In this document: positions 49,064 to 58,941 of the stretch, one piece after another
How the letters are laid out: each line of letters begins with the position of its first letter
Numbering within the stretch: position 1 is the first letter of the stretch
DNA from: Psychrobacillus sp. FSL H8-0483
GTDB taxonomy: Bacteria; Bacillota; Bacilli; Bacillales_A; Planococcaceae
Direction: 5' to 3'
Assembly: GCF_038637725.1 (NCBI RefSeq)
Contig: NZ_CP152052.1
Span: 3,145,501-3,209,500, forward strand
Length of the DNA stretch: 64,000 bases
Translations under genes and position numbers: made by a program
The notes under the pieces: model-generated
What the model saw: only the letters and a program-made list of their open reading frames with translations
What the model was told of the DNA's origin: nothing
Database searches by the model: none

Positions 49064-51955
49064 TTACGTTGTAACGGTGTTCTTTTTCTTATTAGATGCT
49101 TTGGTAATGACTTCAGCCATTCTTTTTCGATCGCGCTCTAGTATCTTCTTTAAATATCTACCTGTATACGAATCTTTACTTGCTGCTATATCTTCGGGTG
49201 TTCCAACTACCAAAATGGTTCCACCCTTATCTCCACCTTCTGGTCCTAGGTCAATTAAGTAATCCGCTGTCTTAATGACATCTAGATTATGTTCAATCAC
49301 AAGTACAGTATCTCCGCTTTCCACTAAACGCTGCAGTACTACAAGTAAACGGGCGATATCATCGACATGTAACCCCGTCGTTGGCTCATCTAAAATATAA
49401 AATGATTTTCCGTTGGAGCGTTTATGCAGTTCGGAGGCTAGCTTTACACGCTGAGCCTCTCCTCCTGAAAGAGTCGTGGCTGGTTGTCCTAGTTCCATAT
49501 AGCCTAAGCCTACATCGAAAAGCGTTTGTATCTTTCTACTAATTTTCGGATGATTCTCAAAAAATACAAGTCCGTCTTCTATTGTCATTTTTAATACATC
49601 CGCAATGTTTTTGCCTTTGTAATGTACTTCCAATGTTTCACGATTGTATCGTTTGCCATGGCATACTTCACAAGGTACATACACATCTGGTAAGAAGTGC
49701 ATTTCTATTTTAATGATGCCATCCCCACGACAAGCTTCGCAGCGACCACCTTTTACATTAAAACTAAATCTACCTTTTTTATATCCTCTTACTTTTGCTT
49801 CATTTGTCGTCGCAAAAAGATCTCGAATATCATCAAACAGTCCTGTATACGTAGCAGGATTCGATCTAGGCGTACGTCCGATTGGAGCCTGGTCAATATC
49901 AATTACTTTCTCTAGTACTTCGATTCCTTCAATCCCTTTATTAGCTCCCGGTTTCACCTTTGCGCGATTCAATTTTTGGGCAAGTGATTTATATAGAATT
50001 TCATTCACCAATGTACTCTTTCCAGAACCAGATACTCCAGTTACTGCCGTAAATACTCCTAATGGAATGTCCACACTTACATTTTTTAAGTTATTTTCAG
50101 ATGCACCTTTAATTTTAATATAACGACCATCTGACTTTCTTCTTTCCATTGGAAGAGGGATAAATTTTTCCCCACTTAAGTACTGACCAGTGAGGGATTT
50201 TTTGTTTTTCATTACTTGTTCAGGTGTACCTGCTGCAACAATTTCTCCACCATGAATTCCAGCTCCAGGTCCTACATCGATTAAGTAATCAGCAGCCATC
50301 ATTGTATCTTCATCATGCTCGACTACAATTAGTGAGTTACCAATATCGCGCATATTTTTAAGTGTTTCGATTAAGAGATCATTATCTCGCTGATGCAATC
50401 CAATGGAAGGCTCATCTAAAATATATAACACACCTGAAAGTCTTGACCCTATTTGTGTTGCTAATCGGATTCGCTGTGCTTCTCCGCCTGATAGCGTACC
50501 TGATGCACGGTTTAATGTTAAGTAATTAAGACCAACATTTTCTAGGAAACCAAGTCGCTCGTTTATTTCTCTTAGTACTAATCGAGCAATTTGCATATCT
50601 TTTTCAGATAGCGATAGCTGGTCGAAAAATCTATTTGCCTCTTCAATGGAAAACTGCGTTACTTGACCTATATGCAAGGAATCTACTTTTACCGCCAATG
50701 TTTCTTCCTTTAAACGATAGCCTTTACAACTTGGGCAATCATGCTGAGCCATATATTTTTCCATCTGCTCACGAATGTAGTCAGAAGAAGTATCTTTGTA
50801 ACGACGCTCAATATTGGAAAATACGCCTTCAAATTGAATTAAATTATCTCGAACTTGTCCAAACTCATTTTCATAACGAAAACGGATATTTTCCTTACCT
50901 GATCCATACATAATTTTGTTCCACTGATCTATTGGCAATTTTTCTACTGGAACATTCATTTTTATTTTGTAATGCTTGCAGACAGCTTCTAATAATTTCG
51001 GGTAATATTGTGAGCTTGTCGGCTGCCAAGCAACAATTGCTCCCTCCGCAAGGGTTAAGCTTTTATCCGGCACAACTAGTTCTGGATCTACTTCTAGCTT
51101 TGTTCCAAGTCCATCACAATCGGTACATGCACCAAATGGACTGTTAAAAGAAAACATTCTAGGCTCTAACTCTCCAATAGAAAATCCGCATATCGGACAG
51201 GCATGATGTTCACTAAATAGAATTTCTTCATGCTCCATCACATCAATTAAAACGCGTCCGTCTGCAAGGCGTAATGCAGATTCAATGGAATCACTCAACC
51301 TTGCAGCAATTCCTTCTTTCATCACAATTCGGTCTATGACCACTTCAATATTGTGTTTTTTATTTTTATCTACATTAATATCATCATCTAAATCAATTAA
51401 CTCTCCGTCTACTCGAACGCGTACAAAGCCTTGTTTTTTCATATCTTCGAGCAACTTCACATGTGTTCCTTTTCGTCCCGATACAACTGGAGCAAGAACT
51501 TGCATTTTGGTTCTTTCAGGATATTCGCTCAAAAGGTCTACCATTTGCTCAATGGTTTGAGACGATATTTCCGTCCCATGCTTAGGACAAATTGGTTTCC
51601 CCACACGCGCATAGAGTAAGCGTAAATAATCATAAATTTCAGTTACCGTCGCTACAGTAGAACGAGGATTTTTACTTGTCGTTTTTTGATCAATTGAAAT
51701 AGCTGGAGAAAGACCCTCTATAACATCCACATCTGGTTTATCCATTTGACCTAAAAATTGTCTTGCATATGCCGACAATGATTCTACGTATCTGCGTTGG
51801 CCCTCGGCATATATAGTATCGAATGCTAAGGAAGACTTTCCGGAACCAGATAAGCCCGTCATTACAACAAGCTTATCTCTTGGTATTTTTAAACTTATAT
51901 CTTTTAAATTATGTGCACGAGCACCTTGAATAATAATCTCTTGGTTTTTCAACAA
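49064..51955 (-). CDS. uvrA: Excinuclease ABC subunit A
   Basis: 963 residues. Two ABC ATPase halves: Walker [10 protein letters not shown] and GVSGSGKST, signatures [11 protein letters not shown] and [11 protein letters not shown], and two four-cysteine zinc modules ([30 protein letters not shown] region; CEACRGDGI...CEVCHG). Damage recognition in nucleotide excision repair. TTG start just after the uvrB stop; the order uvrB-uvrA is conserved. Confidence 0.98.
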   Translation of the reverse strand: MLKNQEIIIQGARAHNLKDISLKIPRDKLVVMTGLSGSGKSSLAFDTIYAEGQRRYVESLSAYARQFLGQMDKPDVDVIEGLSPAISIDQKTTSKNPRSTVATVTEIYDYLRLLYARVGKPICPKHGTEISSQTIEQMVDLLSEYPERTKMQVLAPVVSGRKGTHVKLLEDMKKQGFVRVRVDGELIDLDDDINVDKNKKHNIEVVIDRIVMKEGIAARLSDSIESALRLADGRVLIDVMEHEEILFSEHHACPICGFSIGELEPRMFSFNSPFGACTDCDGLGTKLEVDPELVVPDKSLTLAEGAIVAWQPTSSQYYPKLLEAVCKHYKIKMNVPVEKLPIDQWNKIMYGSGKENIRFRYENEFGQVRDNLIQFEGVFSNIERRYKDTSSDYIREQMEKYMAQHDCPSCKGYRLKEETLAVKVDSLHIGQVTQFSIEEANRFFDQLSLSEKDMQIARLVLREINERLGFLENVGLNYLTLNRASGTLSGGEAQRIRLATQIGSRLSGVLYILDEPSIGLHQRDNDLLIETLKNMRDIGNSLIVVEHDEDTMMAADYLIDVGPGAGIHGGEIVAAGTPEQVMKNKKSLTGQYLSGEKFIPLPMERRKSDGRYIKIKGASENNLKNVSVDIPLGVFTAVTGVSGSGKSTLVNEILYKSLAQKLNRAKVKPGANKGIEGIEVLEKVIDIDQAPIGRTPRSNPATYTGLFDDIRDLFATTNEAKVRGYKKGRFSFNVKGGRCEACRGDGIIKIEMHFLPDVYVPCEVCHGKRYNRETLEVHYKGKNIADVLKMTIEDGLVFFENHPKISRKIQTLFDVGLGYMELGQPATTLSGGEAQRVKLASELHKRSNGKSFYILDEPTTGLHVDDIARLLVVLQRLVESGDTVLVIEHNLDVIKTADYLIDLGPEGGDKGGTILVVGTPEDIAASKDSYTGRYLKKILERDRKRMAEVITKASNKKKNTVTT

Positions 51956-51958
51956 TTC

Positions 51959-53941
51959 TCATCCTTCCAGCTTCAATTCCAAAATCGCATCACGTAATTC
52001 CGCAGCACGTTCAAAATTAAGTGCTTTTGCAGCATCTTTCATCTCTTTTTCAAGATTTACTAATAGTGCACCTTTTTCTTCTTTTGTTAAGGTTTTTCCA
52101 CTCGTTAACTGCTGTGCATAACTCGCTTCTTCTTCCGCCACTTGTGATGCACGAATAACCTCTCGAATTTTCTTTTCAATTGTTTTCGGTGTAATTCCAT
52201 GCTTTTCGTTGTATTCCATTTGAATTGAACGACGACGCTTCGTTTCATCGATTGCTTTACGCATAGAATCAGTTATTTTATTTGCATACATAATTACTTC
52301 GCCGTTCGAGTTTCTAGCTGCACGACCAATTGTTTGAATTAGTGAACGCTCTGAACGTAAGAATCCTTCTTTATCTGCATCTAAAATGGCTACAAGAGAG
52401 ACTTCCGGCAAATCTAGTCCTTCTCTCAACAAATTAATCCCAATGAGAACATCATATGTCCCTAATCGAAGCTCTCTTAAGATCTCAATCCGTTCTAACG
52501 TTTTTATTTCAGAATGTAAATACTGCACTTTAATCCCGATTTCTTTTAAATAATCCGTCAAATCTTCCGACATTTTCTTCGTCAATGTCGTAATAAGTAC
52601 ACGCTCATCTTTAGCTGCCCGTTCGTGTATTTCATTGATTAAATCATCAATTTGTCCTTCAATCGGCTTCAATGTAATGACTGGATCCAGTAGTCCTGTT
52701 GGACGAATAATTTGTTCCACCATTACTGGCGTATGTTCTAGCTCATATGGTCCTGGAGTTGCCGAGACAAACACAGCTTGATGAACATGCTCTTCAAATT
52801 CACTGAATGTAAGTGGTCTGTTATCTAATGCTGATGGTAACCGGAAGCCATGATTCACCAGAACGGATTTTCTAGCTTGGTCACCATTAAACATTCCTCT
52901 TACCTGAGGTAATGAAACGTGACTTTCATCAACTACTAATAAAAAGTCCTTCGGAAAATAGTCAAGCAAAGTATAGGGAGTTGCCCCTGCTTCACGGAGT
53001 GTCATATGACGAGAATAGTTTTCGATTCCTGAACAAAAGCCCATCTCTTGCATCATTTCTAAATCATAACGAGTACGTTGTTCTAGTCTTTGCGCTTCTA
53101 GTAATTTATCTTCACTGCGCATAATTTTTAGTTGTTCCTCTAGTTCTTTTTCTATGTTCTCAATGGCGATTTTCATTTTTTCTTCGCGTGTTACGAAGTG
53201 AGATGCAGGGAATATTGCTACATGTTCACGTTCCGCTAATATTTCTCCTGTGAGCGCATCTACTTCTCGAATGCGATCAATTTCATCTCCAAAAAATTCT
53301 ACTCGAAGACATTTCTCATCCCGCGATGCAGGGAAAATTTCCACAACATCCCCTCGAACGCGAAAGGCGCCTCGTGTGAAATTAATATCATTGCGTTCGT
53401 ACTGAATGTCGACAAGTTTACGCAATAACTGATTTCGTTCAATTTCCATTCCAGTTCGAAGTGACACGACCATATCTCGATATTCTTCTGGATTTCCAAG
53501 GCCATATATACATGATACGGATGCGATAATGATGACATCTTTTCTTTCAAATAATGAAGATGTTGCGGAATGTCGTAGCTTATCTATTTCTTCATTGACA
53601 CTTGAATCTTTTTCTATATACGTATCTGTTTGTGGCACATACGCCTCTGGTTGAAAATAATCATAATAACTAACGAAATACTCTACGGCATTATTAGGAA
53701 AGAACTCCTTAAACTCACTATACAATTGTCCTGCAAGTGTTTTATTATGTGCCATTACAAGAGTCGGTTTATTTATTTGTTGGATGACATTTGAAATTGT
53801 AAATGTTTTACCTGTACCAGTCGCACCAAGTAATGTTTGATGTTTTTTTCCTTCTTTCACCCCTTTTACTAATTCCTTAATTGCTTCTATTTGATCCCCT
53901 GCTGGCTCATACGGAGCTTGCAAATCAAAAATTTGTTCCAT
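51959..53941 (-). CDS. uvrB: Excinuclease ABC subunit B
   Basis: 660 residues from ATG 53941 after GGGAGG. Helicase motifs [12 protein letters not shown], beta-hairpin region [19 protein letters not shown], and [10 protein letters not shown]-terminal UVR domain [18 protein letters not shown]. Verifies damage after loading by UvrA and recruits UvrC. Begins the uvrBA operon, with a LexA-like box upstream. Confidence 0.98.
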   Translation of the reverse strand: MEQIFDLQAPYEPAGDQIEAIKELVKGVKEGKKHQTLLGATGTGKTFTISNVIQQINKPTLVMAHNKTLAGQLYSEFKEFFPNNAVEYFVSYYDYFQPEAYVPQTDTYIEKDSSVNEEIDKLRHSATSSLFERKDVIIIASVSCIYGLGNPEEYRDMVVSLRTGMEIERNQLLRKLVDIQYERNDINFTRGAFRVRGDVVEIFPASRDEKCLRVEFFGDEIDRIREVDALTGEILAEREHVAIFPASHFVTREEKMKIAIENIEKELEEQLKIMRSEDKLLEAQRLEQRTRYDLEMMQEMGFCSGIENYSRHMTLREAGATPYTLLDYFPKDFLLVVDESHVSLPQVRGMFNGDQARKSVLVNHGFRLPSALDNRPLTFSEFEEHVHQAVFVSATPGPYELEHTPVMVEQIIRPTGLLDPVITLKPIEGQIDDLINEIHERAAKDERVLITTLTKKMSEDLTDYLKEIGIKVQYLHSEIKTLERIEILRELRLGTYDVLIGINLLREGLDLPEVSLVAILDADKEGFLRSERSLIQTIGRAARNSNGEVIMYANKITDSMRKAIDETKRRRSIQMEYNEKHGITPKTIEKKIREVIRASQVAEEEASYAQQLTSGKTLTKEEKGALLVNLEKEMKDAAKALNFERAAELRDAILELKLEG

Positions 53942-54006
53942 ATGTTTGCCTCCCATTATTTGAATATTTTTAGTTTAACATACTCTCTTTTTGAAAACGA
54001 ATAAAA

Positions 54007-54020
54007 CGAACATACGTTTT
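54007..54020. promoter_or_regulatory. LexA (DinR)-like box upstream of uvrBA
   Basis: CGAACATACGTTTT, compared with the Bacillus consensus CGAAC-RNRY-GTTCG: the left half and GTT are kept, the last two bases differ. About 65 bases before the uvrB ATG. Supports SOS control of uvrBA. Confidence 0.65.
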
Positions 54021-54080
54021 TTAAGAGTAGAAATAAACAAATAGTAAAGCACCATTTTTACATGATAAATTCTAAATCCA

Positions 54081-54114
54081 CAAAAAAAAAGCCGCTCTGC
54101 ATAAGCGGCTTTTC
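54081..54114 (-). terminator. Terminator of the IDEAL-domain gene
   Basis: Minus-strand AAGCCGCT / AGCGGCTT perfect stem, short loop, then nine T. Confidence 0.9.
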
Positions 54115-54343
54115 AATTATTTAATTGGTGCAATGCATTCGTATACTGCTCAAATGCATCTTTATCTTTTCGATCAAGTGCTTCATCTATTAACTCCAAT
54201 AATCGATAACTACTTTGTTCCCGGTGGACAATGTTCAAAAACATATCTAAATATATTTCGTTCAACAATTTTTCGGCAGAGCTTTCTTTTCTAGGTTTAC
54301 CCATTGCTTTCATAAAATCTGCATATGAATATTGTTTGTCCAT
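54113..54343 (-). CDS. IDEAL-domain protein
   Basis: 76 residues from ATG 54343, six bases after GGGGTG (GTG 54352 and ATG 54349 lie in the ribosome site). The C-terminal half contains LLELIDEALDRKDKDAFEQYTNAL, matching the IDEAL domain named for that motif. IDEAL-domain proteins are small, cytosolic and widespread in Bacillales; some bind ClpC or act as adaptors. Divergent from comK. Confidence 0.85.
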   Translation of the reverse strand: MDKQYSYADFMKAMGKPRKESSAEKLLNEIYLDMFLNIVHREQSSYRLLELIDEALDRKDKDAFEQYTNALHQLNN

Positions 54344-54433
54344 CTCCATCACCCCGATGCCTTTTTTTCATTATATAAAAGCTCCAGGTAACTTGCAATC
54401 ATTTTGAGAAAATTTTGATTTTATAGTTAATGG

Positions 54434-54490
54434 TCGGAATTCCGAATATTCGTTATTTAGACTTGTATTTTTACCATATTTAACTATAAT
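54434..54490 (+). promoter_or_regulatory. comK promoter with overlapping palindromes
   Basis: TTGTAT (54463-54468), 16-base spacer, TATAAT (54485-54490). Just upstream, two perfect palindromes overlap: TCGGAATTCCGA (54434-54445) and CGAATATTCG (54443-54452). Their place is that of an activator or repressor site. Further upstream AAAATTTTGATTTT resembles a ComK AT-box with six rather than five bases between. Confidence 0.6.
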
Positions 54491-54523
54491 TAATGTATAT
54501 TTTACTATTGAGGAGTGAGTATT

Positions 54524-55072
54524 ATGTCTAAAAAAACAGAAGATCAACCCTTCCTTGTTTCTTTTGAAACTGCTGTACTTCAACCGATTGTCATCAATAA
54601 CAAAGTTTTCACAAAGGTTGTAAATTTTTCTGGTGAATCACTAGTGATAGGCAGAAAGCCATACGATATTGTTCGTCACTCTTGTTCGTTTTACGGTTCT
54701 TCATTTCCACAGTCTGTTAGGCTATCGAGAGAGGTAATTGGAAACTATCTTAAACTTCCTATTGTTATTGCTCATGACTATGGAAACCCATGTATTCTTA
54801 TTCCTATTCTTTCCCCAAAATCGGACCTAAACGTATGGTTTTCCTTTAGAGCTATTGAATCATTTGTTCCTTCTGATGATGGTTGTTCCATTGTATTAAC
54901 AAATGGACAAAAGATCCAAGTTACTTCTTCTTCCAATACAATTAGCCGCCAAGTTGCATTTGCAAATATTTTAAATATGCATTTCCTTAAACGTATGAGC
55001 CATCTGTTGAATACTGGATTTATTACAACAAGAAACTCACTTCCCCAAAAAAATAAAAATTTACTGCATTAA
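54524..55072 (+). CDS. comK: Competence transcription factor ComK family
   Basis: 182 residues from ATG 54524, after GAGGAGTGAG. Family features: hydrophobic N-terminal strand block (SFETAVLQPIVINNKVF), IVRHSCSFYGSSF, a region like ComK's KPPIII (LPIVIAHDYGNPCILIPILSP), SDLNVWFSFRAIESF and FTNGQ-like IVLTNGQKIQV. ComK binds AT-boxes and activates the DNA uptake genes. The 20-residue C-terminal tail is short and basic. Convergent with the YhjD-like gene, the stops overlapping by 4 bp. The AT-rich promoter has palindromes typical of regulated genes. Confidence 0.85.
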   Translation: MSKKTEDQPFLVSFETAVLQPIVINNKVFTKVVNFSGESLVIGRKPYDIVRHSCSFYGSSFPQSVRLSREVIGNYLKLPIVIAHDYGNPCILIPILSPKSDLNVWFSFRAIESFVPSDDGCSIVLTNGQKIQVTSSSNTISRQVAFANILNMHFLKRMSHLLNTGFITTRNSLPQKNKNLLH

Positions 55073-55434
55073 TGTAATTTCTCTACAATTGCTAAATACA
55101 TTGTAAGTAGTTCTTCCACACGGTTGCGGAGTCGGACATTTAAGTAACGACGATGTTCTTCATAGCCTCCATGGAAAAACACATATTCTGTGAACATGTC
55201 ATCTCCTTCTCCGCGAAGAACTTTCATGCTATATCGCTTCATATAGATATGCGTCTCTTTTAATTCTTTTTGTACTTGCTTTGCGGCTTCTTCCACCATT
55301 GCTATATATGGGCGTTTCAATTTAAAAGGTCCTTGCTCAAAAATCTTCCGATCCTTCTCTAAAATAGTAAATACCATTGGGAGATAAATCATGTTTTCAA
55401 AATATGGGATAGCCTCATCTGGTATTAGTGGCAT
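55069..55434 (-). CDS. Conserved hypothetical protein (YhjD type)
   Basis: 121 residues, basic and helical, without membrane segments. Begins MPLIPDEAIPYFENMIYLPMV, then KRPYIAMVEEAAKQVQKEL and the motifs EYVFFHGGYEEHRRYLNVRLR. I recall this layout from B. subtilis YhjD, of unknown function. ATG after TAGGAGGATGA. It converges with comK without an intervening terminator. Confidence 0.7.
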   Translation of the reverse strand: MPLIPDEAIPYFENMIYLPMVFTILEKDRKIFEQGPFKLKRPYIAMVEEAAKQVQKELKETHIYMKRYSMKVLRGEGDDMFTEYVFFHGGYEEHRRYLNVRLRNRVEELLTMYLAIVEKLH

Positions 55435-55670
55435 TTTTCATCCTCCTAAAAAGAACATTTGTTCTCGTTTTATTGTACAACTTTTAGAGGAAAATGCAAC
55501 AATTTAGATATAACATCTTTTGGTAGCAATTGTAGAAACATATAACCCTGCTACATTCAATATGGAAAATATGAAAGGCGCAAGTGCCCTTTAAGTGCAA
55601 TACCTGTTTGCAGACGTTTCCGCATTGCTTTGGAATGAACTTTAGCTACACCATTACCGAGAGATTTTAA

Positions 55671-55710
55671 GGAGAGGAGGATCGTGACGCTAGACACGAT
55701 CCTCCTCTCC
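55671..55710. repeat. Perfect 16-bp hairpin
   Basis: GGAGAGGAGGATCGTG / CACGATCCTCCTCTCC around ACGCTAGA. No T-run on either strand and no gene within 200 bases on the left side, so it is not an obvious terminator. It lies 50 bases from the type 2 repeat and may be another small hairpin element. Confidence 0.65.
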
Positions 55711-55759
55711 GACTGTAGACAAACTCACTTTTGGGTGTACAGGGTTGTATACTAAATTC

Positions 55760-55875
55760 GGCAAGGACCACCACTTCGCTTTCCGTGGGCTCGGCTTCAG
55801 CCTCCTCGTCACTGCGTTCCTGCGGGGTCTTCTGCTCAAGCTGTTCCCACAGGAGTCTTCGTGGTGGTCCTTGCC
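55760..55875. repeat. Hairpin repeat, type 2 arms
   Basis: Perfect 15-bp arms GGCAAGGACCACCAC / GTGGTGGTCCTTGCC enclose CGCTTTCCGTGGG ... CCCACAGGAGTC, the core shared with types 1 and 3. Core halves pair as CCGTGGG with CCCACAGG. The frames read through it (Ser/Arg-rich) are composition artefacts. Confidence 0.75.
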
Positions 55876-56057
55876 TTATAAACAATTCCTTAGAGATATC
55901 CACTACTTTTACTATTTATTGGATGGAGCAACCACTTTATCAAGATAGTTCTTGCTACCAAATTATTAACTCTGCTTTGCAGGTAATGTATTGGAGTTCT
56001 TATTTCATTTAAAACACCATGAATACTGGGTTCGTGGAAGTCTAATTTCAAATACTT

Positions 56058-56335
56058 GAGTTAATTTCATAAATAGTACTTTTTCTTTAAAATGCGAACA
56101 TTTATCACACTTCGTTGATTGAAGCGGCAGGCGGCGACTCCAGCGGGATGAGTGAGACAGATAAGACATCACAAACGACGCGTGAGCTGTGGTGATGGCT
56201 TATCGCTCACCCCGTGGAAAGCGTCCGCCTATAGCGGAAATCAATTATACTTTATTCTGTGTAAAATAAATTTCTTTCGTTTCCTTTAGTATTGTTCGTA
56301 TTTCCTCATGTAATTCGGAATTATGAAATCGATTC
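56058..56335 (+). repeat. Hairpin repeat, type 1, copy C
   Basis: Same as copies A and B, with the full left flank TTAATTTCATAAATAGTAC and the right tail ending ATGAAATCGATTCA. Together with the type 2 element and the 16-bp hairpin it accounts for about half of the 957-base gap 55435-56391; the rest (55435-55670 and 55876-56057) shows no gene. Confidence 0.8.
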
Positions 56336-56351
56336 ACTTTCTTATCTTTTA

Positions 56352-56386
56352 ACAAAAAAACTACCATCTATTTTAGGATGGCAGTT
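56352..56386 (-). terminator. Terminator of the EAL-HDOD gene
   Basis: Minus-strand AACTGCCATC / GATGGTAGTT with one G-T pair, eight-base loop, then TTTTT. Confidence 0.85.
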
Positions 56387-56391
56387 ACTAC

Positions 56392-57621
56392 TTAATTTAT
56401 AATCTCCGTTGCCCAACGACGAGCTTTAATGTAGAAGTCATTTAAACTGGCATGGTCAATTCCAATAGCATTTGCTCCCTCAATCATGTCATCCCAACGA
56501 ACCTCATCACATGCAATGGCCAGCTCTAGAAAAAGTGTCATTTCCGTAGTATTACCCAAAAGCGTCTCTGCTACTTCATCTGTAAGTGGTAATTCTACTA
56601 CTAATTGACTCATTGATCGATGCAATAATGTATCAATTAAAGAGAACATTCCAATTAAGAAATATTCAGAAGCATTGGGTAAAAACTTCCTTCTTGCGAG
56701 CAGCTCACAAAATTTCGCTCGAAATAGAGATGCTTCAATAAGGGCCATCCCATCACCAGATTGACTTGCTTTCGATTCACGTAGCAATAATACATACAGC
56801 CAATGGTTCAAATCCTCTAACCCCAGCATTAGTACTCCTTGCTTTATCGATCGAACCTTTGAATTTGTCCGAACTGCAGGGGAGTTAATCATCTTTAACA
56901 CCTTAAAGGAAAGAGAAACGTCTCGCTCTATCTCATCCGAGATTTCCTCAATCGAGGCTTTTTTATCTCGCAGTAAACTAATAATCCGAAAATATTGCGC
57001 CATATTCGTTGGTATTTCCGTTCCTTTAATAATTTCAGGCTTGGCAAAAAAATAACCTTGAAAAAGCTCATAACCAGCTGCTTTCGCTTCGTAAAACTGT
57101 GCACGCGTCTCCACTTTTTCTGCGAGTAACACGATATGTGGATAATTTTTTTTCACGATTCGTTCAATTGCTTGTCGTTCTGCTAATGTGCTTAATAGAA
57201 AGTCGACTTTAATAAATTTCACTAGACTAAACAATTCATTGTAGAAAGAAACATTCTTTTGAAGGACAAAATCATCTAGAGCAATTAAATAACCAAGAGA
57301 CTTTATTTCTCTAATCTTTTGAAGAATGACCGGAGTAATGGTAATATTCTCCAGAATCTCTACTACAATTCGATCCGAGGATAATTTATTTAATACTCCC
57401 TTTTCGAGTAAATTTTCAGTGAAATTAATAAAACATAATTTTTCTCCAGCTAATTCATTAATACCAATTGTGAGAAAAGAATGGGTCAGCACATCTAAAG
57501 TAGCGACATCTCCATCTACAGTTGGAAAAGTGTTATCATGACCATTTCTATATAATAATTCATATCCAAAAATATGTTCATTTTTTGTAAAAATCGGTTG
57601 TCTTGCAACAAAAATGTCCAC
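56392..57621 (-). CDS. yuxH: EAL-HDOD protein (YuxH type)
   Basis: 409 residues from GTG 57621, after GAGGAATACAA; longer frames lack a ribosome site. EAL domain 1-200: YELLYRN in place of EALLR, but INFTEN, VVEILENI, IALDDFVL, IKVDFLL, AEKVETR and QGYFFAKP keep most metal-binding positions. HDOD domain about 205-400 (RIISLLRDKKASIEEISDEIERDVSLSFKVLKMINSP). Related YuxH-type proteins are often catalytically inactive or act as signalling adapters. Divergent from the enoyl-CoA hydratase gene. Confidence 0.88.
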   Translation of the reverse strand: MDIFVARQPIFTKNEHIFGYELLYRNGHDNTFPTVDGDVATLDVLTHSFLTIGINELAGEKLCFINFTENLLEKGVLNKLSSDRIVVEILENITITPVILQKIREIKSLGYLIALDDFVLQKNVSFYNELFSLVKFIKVDFLLSTLAERQAIERIVKKNYPHIVLLAEKVETRAQFYEAKAAGYELFQGYFFAKPEIIKGTEIPTNMAQYFRIISLLRDKKASIEEISDEIERDVSLSFKVLKMINSPAVRTNSKVRSIKQGVLMLGLEDLNHWLYVLLLRESKASQSGDGMALIEASLFRAKFCELLARRKFLPNASEYFLIGMFSLIDTLLHRSMSQLVVELPLTDEVAETLLGNTTEMTLFLELAIACDEVRWDDMIEGANAIGIDHASLNDFYIKARRWATEIIN

Positions 57622-57779
57622 TTGTATTCCTCGAATCCTTAAATTTCTAATAATATAATTATACCAAACTGAAAAAATAAAATCGACATATTTTACCGCT
57701 TGACGCATAGATGACAGAATACTTATAAAATGATATGTTTTGTATGTATACAGGATTGTATTTGAAGGGGGAGTAATAA

Positions 57780-58556
57780 ATGGAATCAATTCATTACGAA
57801 CAACAGGGGAATATTGCATACGTCACTTTAAACCGACCAAAAGCATTAAATGCATTTAACTATGATATGCTTCGTGAACTAGGAGAAATTGCAGAGTCCA
57901 TCCGTATCAATCCAGATATTCGCGTAGTCATTTTTACAGGAGCTGGGGATAAATCATTTAGCGTTGGTGCAGACCTAAAAGAAAGAAAAACATTAACGGA
58001 ACAACGAGTAAAACGTAATATATATAAGATTGGTGAAGTATTTTCAACCATTGAAAACCTACCACAACCAACAATTGCAATGTTAAACGGCTACGCTTTT
58101 GGAGGTGGCACAGAACTTGCGCTTGCATGTGACTTCCGTATTGCAGCAGATGATATTCAACTGGGATTAACAGAAACTAGTTTAGCCATAATTCCAGGAG
58201 CTGGAGGTACACAGCGATTACCTCGACTTATTGGAGAAGCAAAAGCACTTGAACTCATCTTAACTGCAAGAAGATTAAAAGCAGACGAAGCATTAGCTTA
58301 TGGTTTAGTAACAAAAATAACTACTCGTGATAGATTAAAAGTTGAAACAGAAAGCTTTGCTGCACTCATGCTTGCCAATGGACCGATAGCACTTCAACAA
58401 GCAAAATTTGCGGTAAAGCATGGTATGAATGTGGACTTACAAACAGGTTTAGCTATCGAACGTAAAGCCTATGAAATGACGATTCCCACAGAGGATCGAG
58501 TAGAAGCTTTAAACGCATTCAGCGAAAAAAGAAAACCGATATTTAAGGGGAAATAA
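57780..58556 (+). CDS. Enoyl-CoA hydratase/isomerase family protein
   Basis: 258 residues. Crotonase fold with both catalytic glutamates: Glu112 (NGYAFGGGTELALACDFRIA) and Glu132 (GLTETSLAIIPGAGGTQRLPRLIG). Oxyanion segment FSVGADLKER. Hydrates an enoyl-CoA in fatty-acid or branched amino-acid breakdown; the C-terminal NAFSEKRKPIFKGK is common in ECHs of beta-oxidation and leucine degradation. ATG after AAGGGGGAG. Confidence 0.92.
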   Translation: MESIHYEQQGNIAYVTLNRPKALNAFNYDMLRELGEIAESIRINPDIRVVIFTGAGDKSFSVGADLKERKTLTEQRVKRNIYKIGEVFSTIENLPQPTIAMLNGYAFGGGTELALACDFRIAADDIQLGLTETSLAIIPGAGGTQRLPRLIGEAKALELILTARRLKADEALAYGLVTKITTRDRLKVETESFAALMLANGPIALQQAKFAVKHGMNVDLQTGLAIERKAYEMTIPTEDRVEALNAFSEKRKPIFKGK

Positions 58557-58701
58557 TAAGAAAAGCACTTTTGCTGCTTTGGACTGAATTTCTACCACAC
58601 TACTAGCCAGGTTAGTAATAAGTTGAAGGAAGTGGCTGGCTTAACTTTCCACGACTCACCTGTTATGTAAATATTATATATATCCAAAATTTAGGCGCAA
58701 T

Positions 58702-58920
58702 TAAACGATCATGTTGTTATTGACGAAAATCCGCTCGCTTTCCGCGGACGAACTGCCAAGCCTCCTCGGGGCAACAGGAAGTGGGTCACGAATCCGTTGT
58801 CACATGGATGTGGCGAACTTAGGATTTGTTCCTAAAAGCTCACTCCGGGGTCTTGGCAACCCGTTTTTCCGCAGGAGTCTCGCGGATTTTCGTCAAAAAA
58901 TATATTCTTCTAAAAAACAA
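58702..58920. repeat. Hairpin repeat, type 3 arms (complete copy)
   Basis: TTAAACGATCATGTTG flank, then perfect 15-bp arms TTGACGAAAATCCGC (58720-58734) / GCGGATTTTCGTCAA (58882-58896). Inside: CGCTTTCCGCGG and CCGCAGGAGTCTCG cores plus TGCCAAG / CTTGGCA. Ends with AAAAAACAACAG, as in the deletion copy at 42811. Fills most of the 385-base gap between the hydratase and the FAD oxidase. Confidence 0.8.
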
Positions 58921-58941
58921 CAGCCTATTTAACAGAGCAAA

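Noticed and set aside
55667-56012. Ser/Arg-rich open frames in the repeat region
   Set aside because: They read through palindromic repeats and have no start signals.
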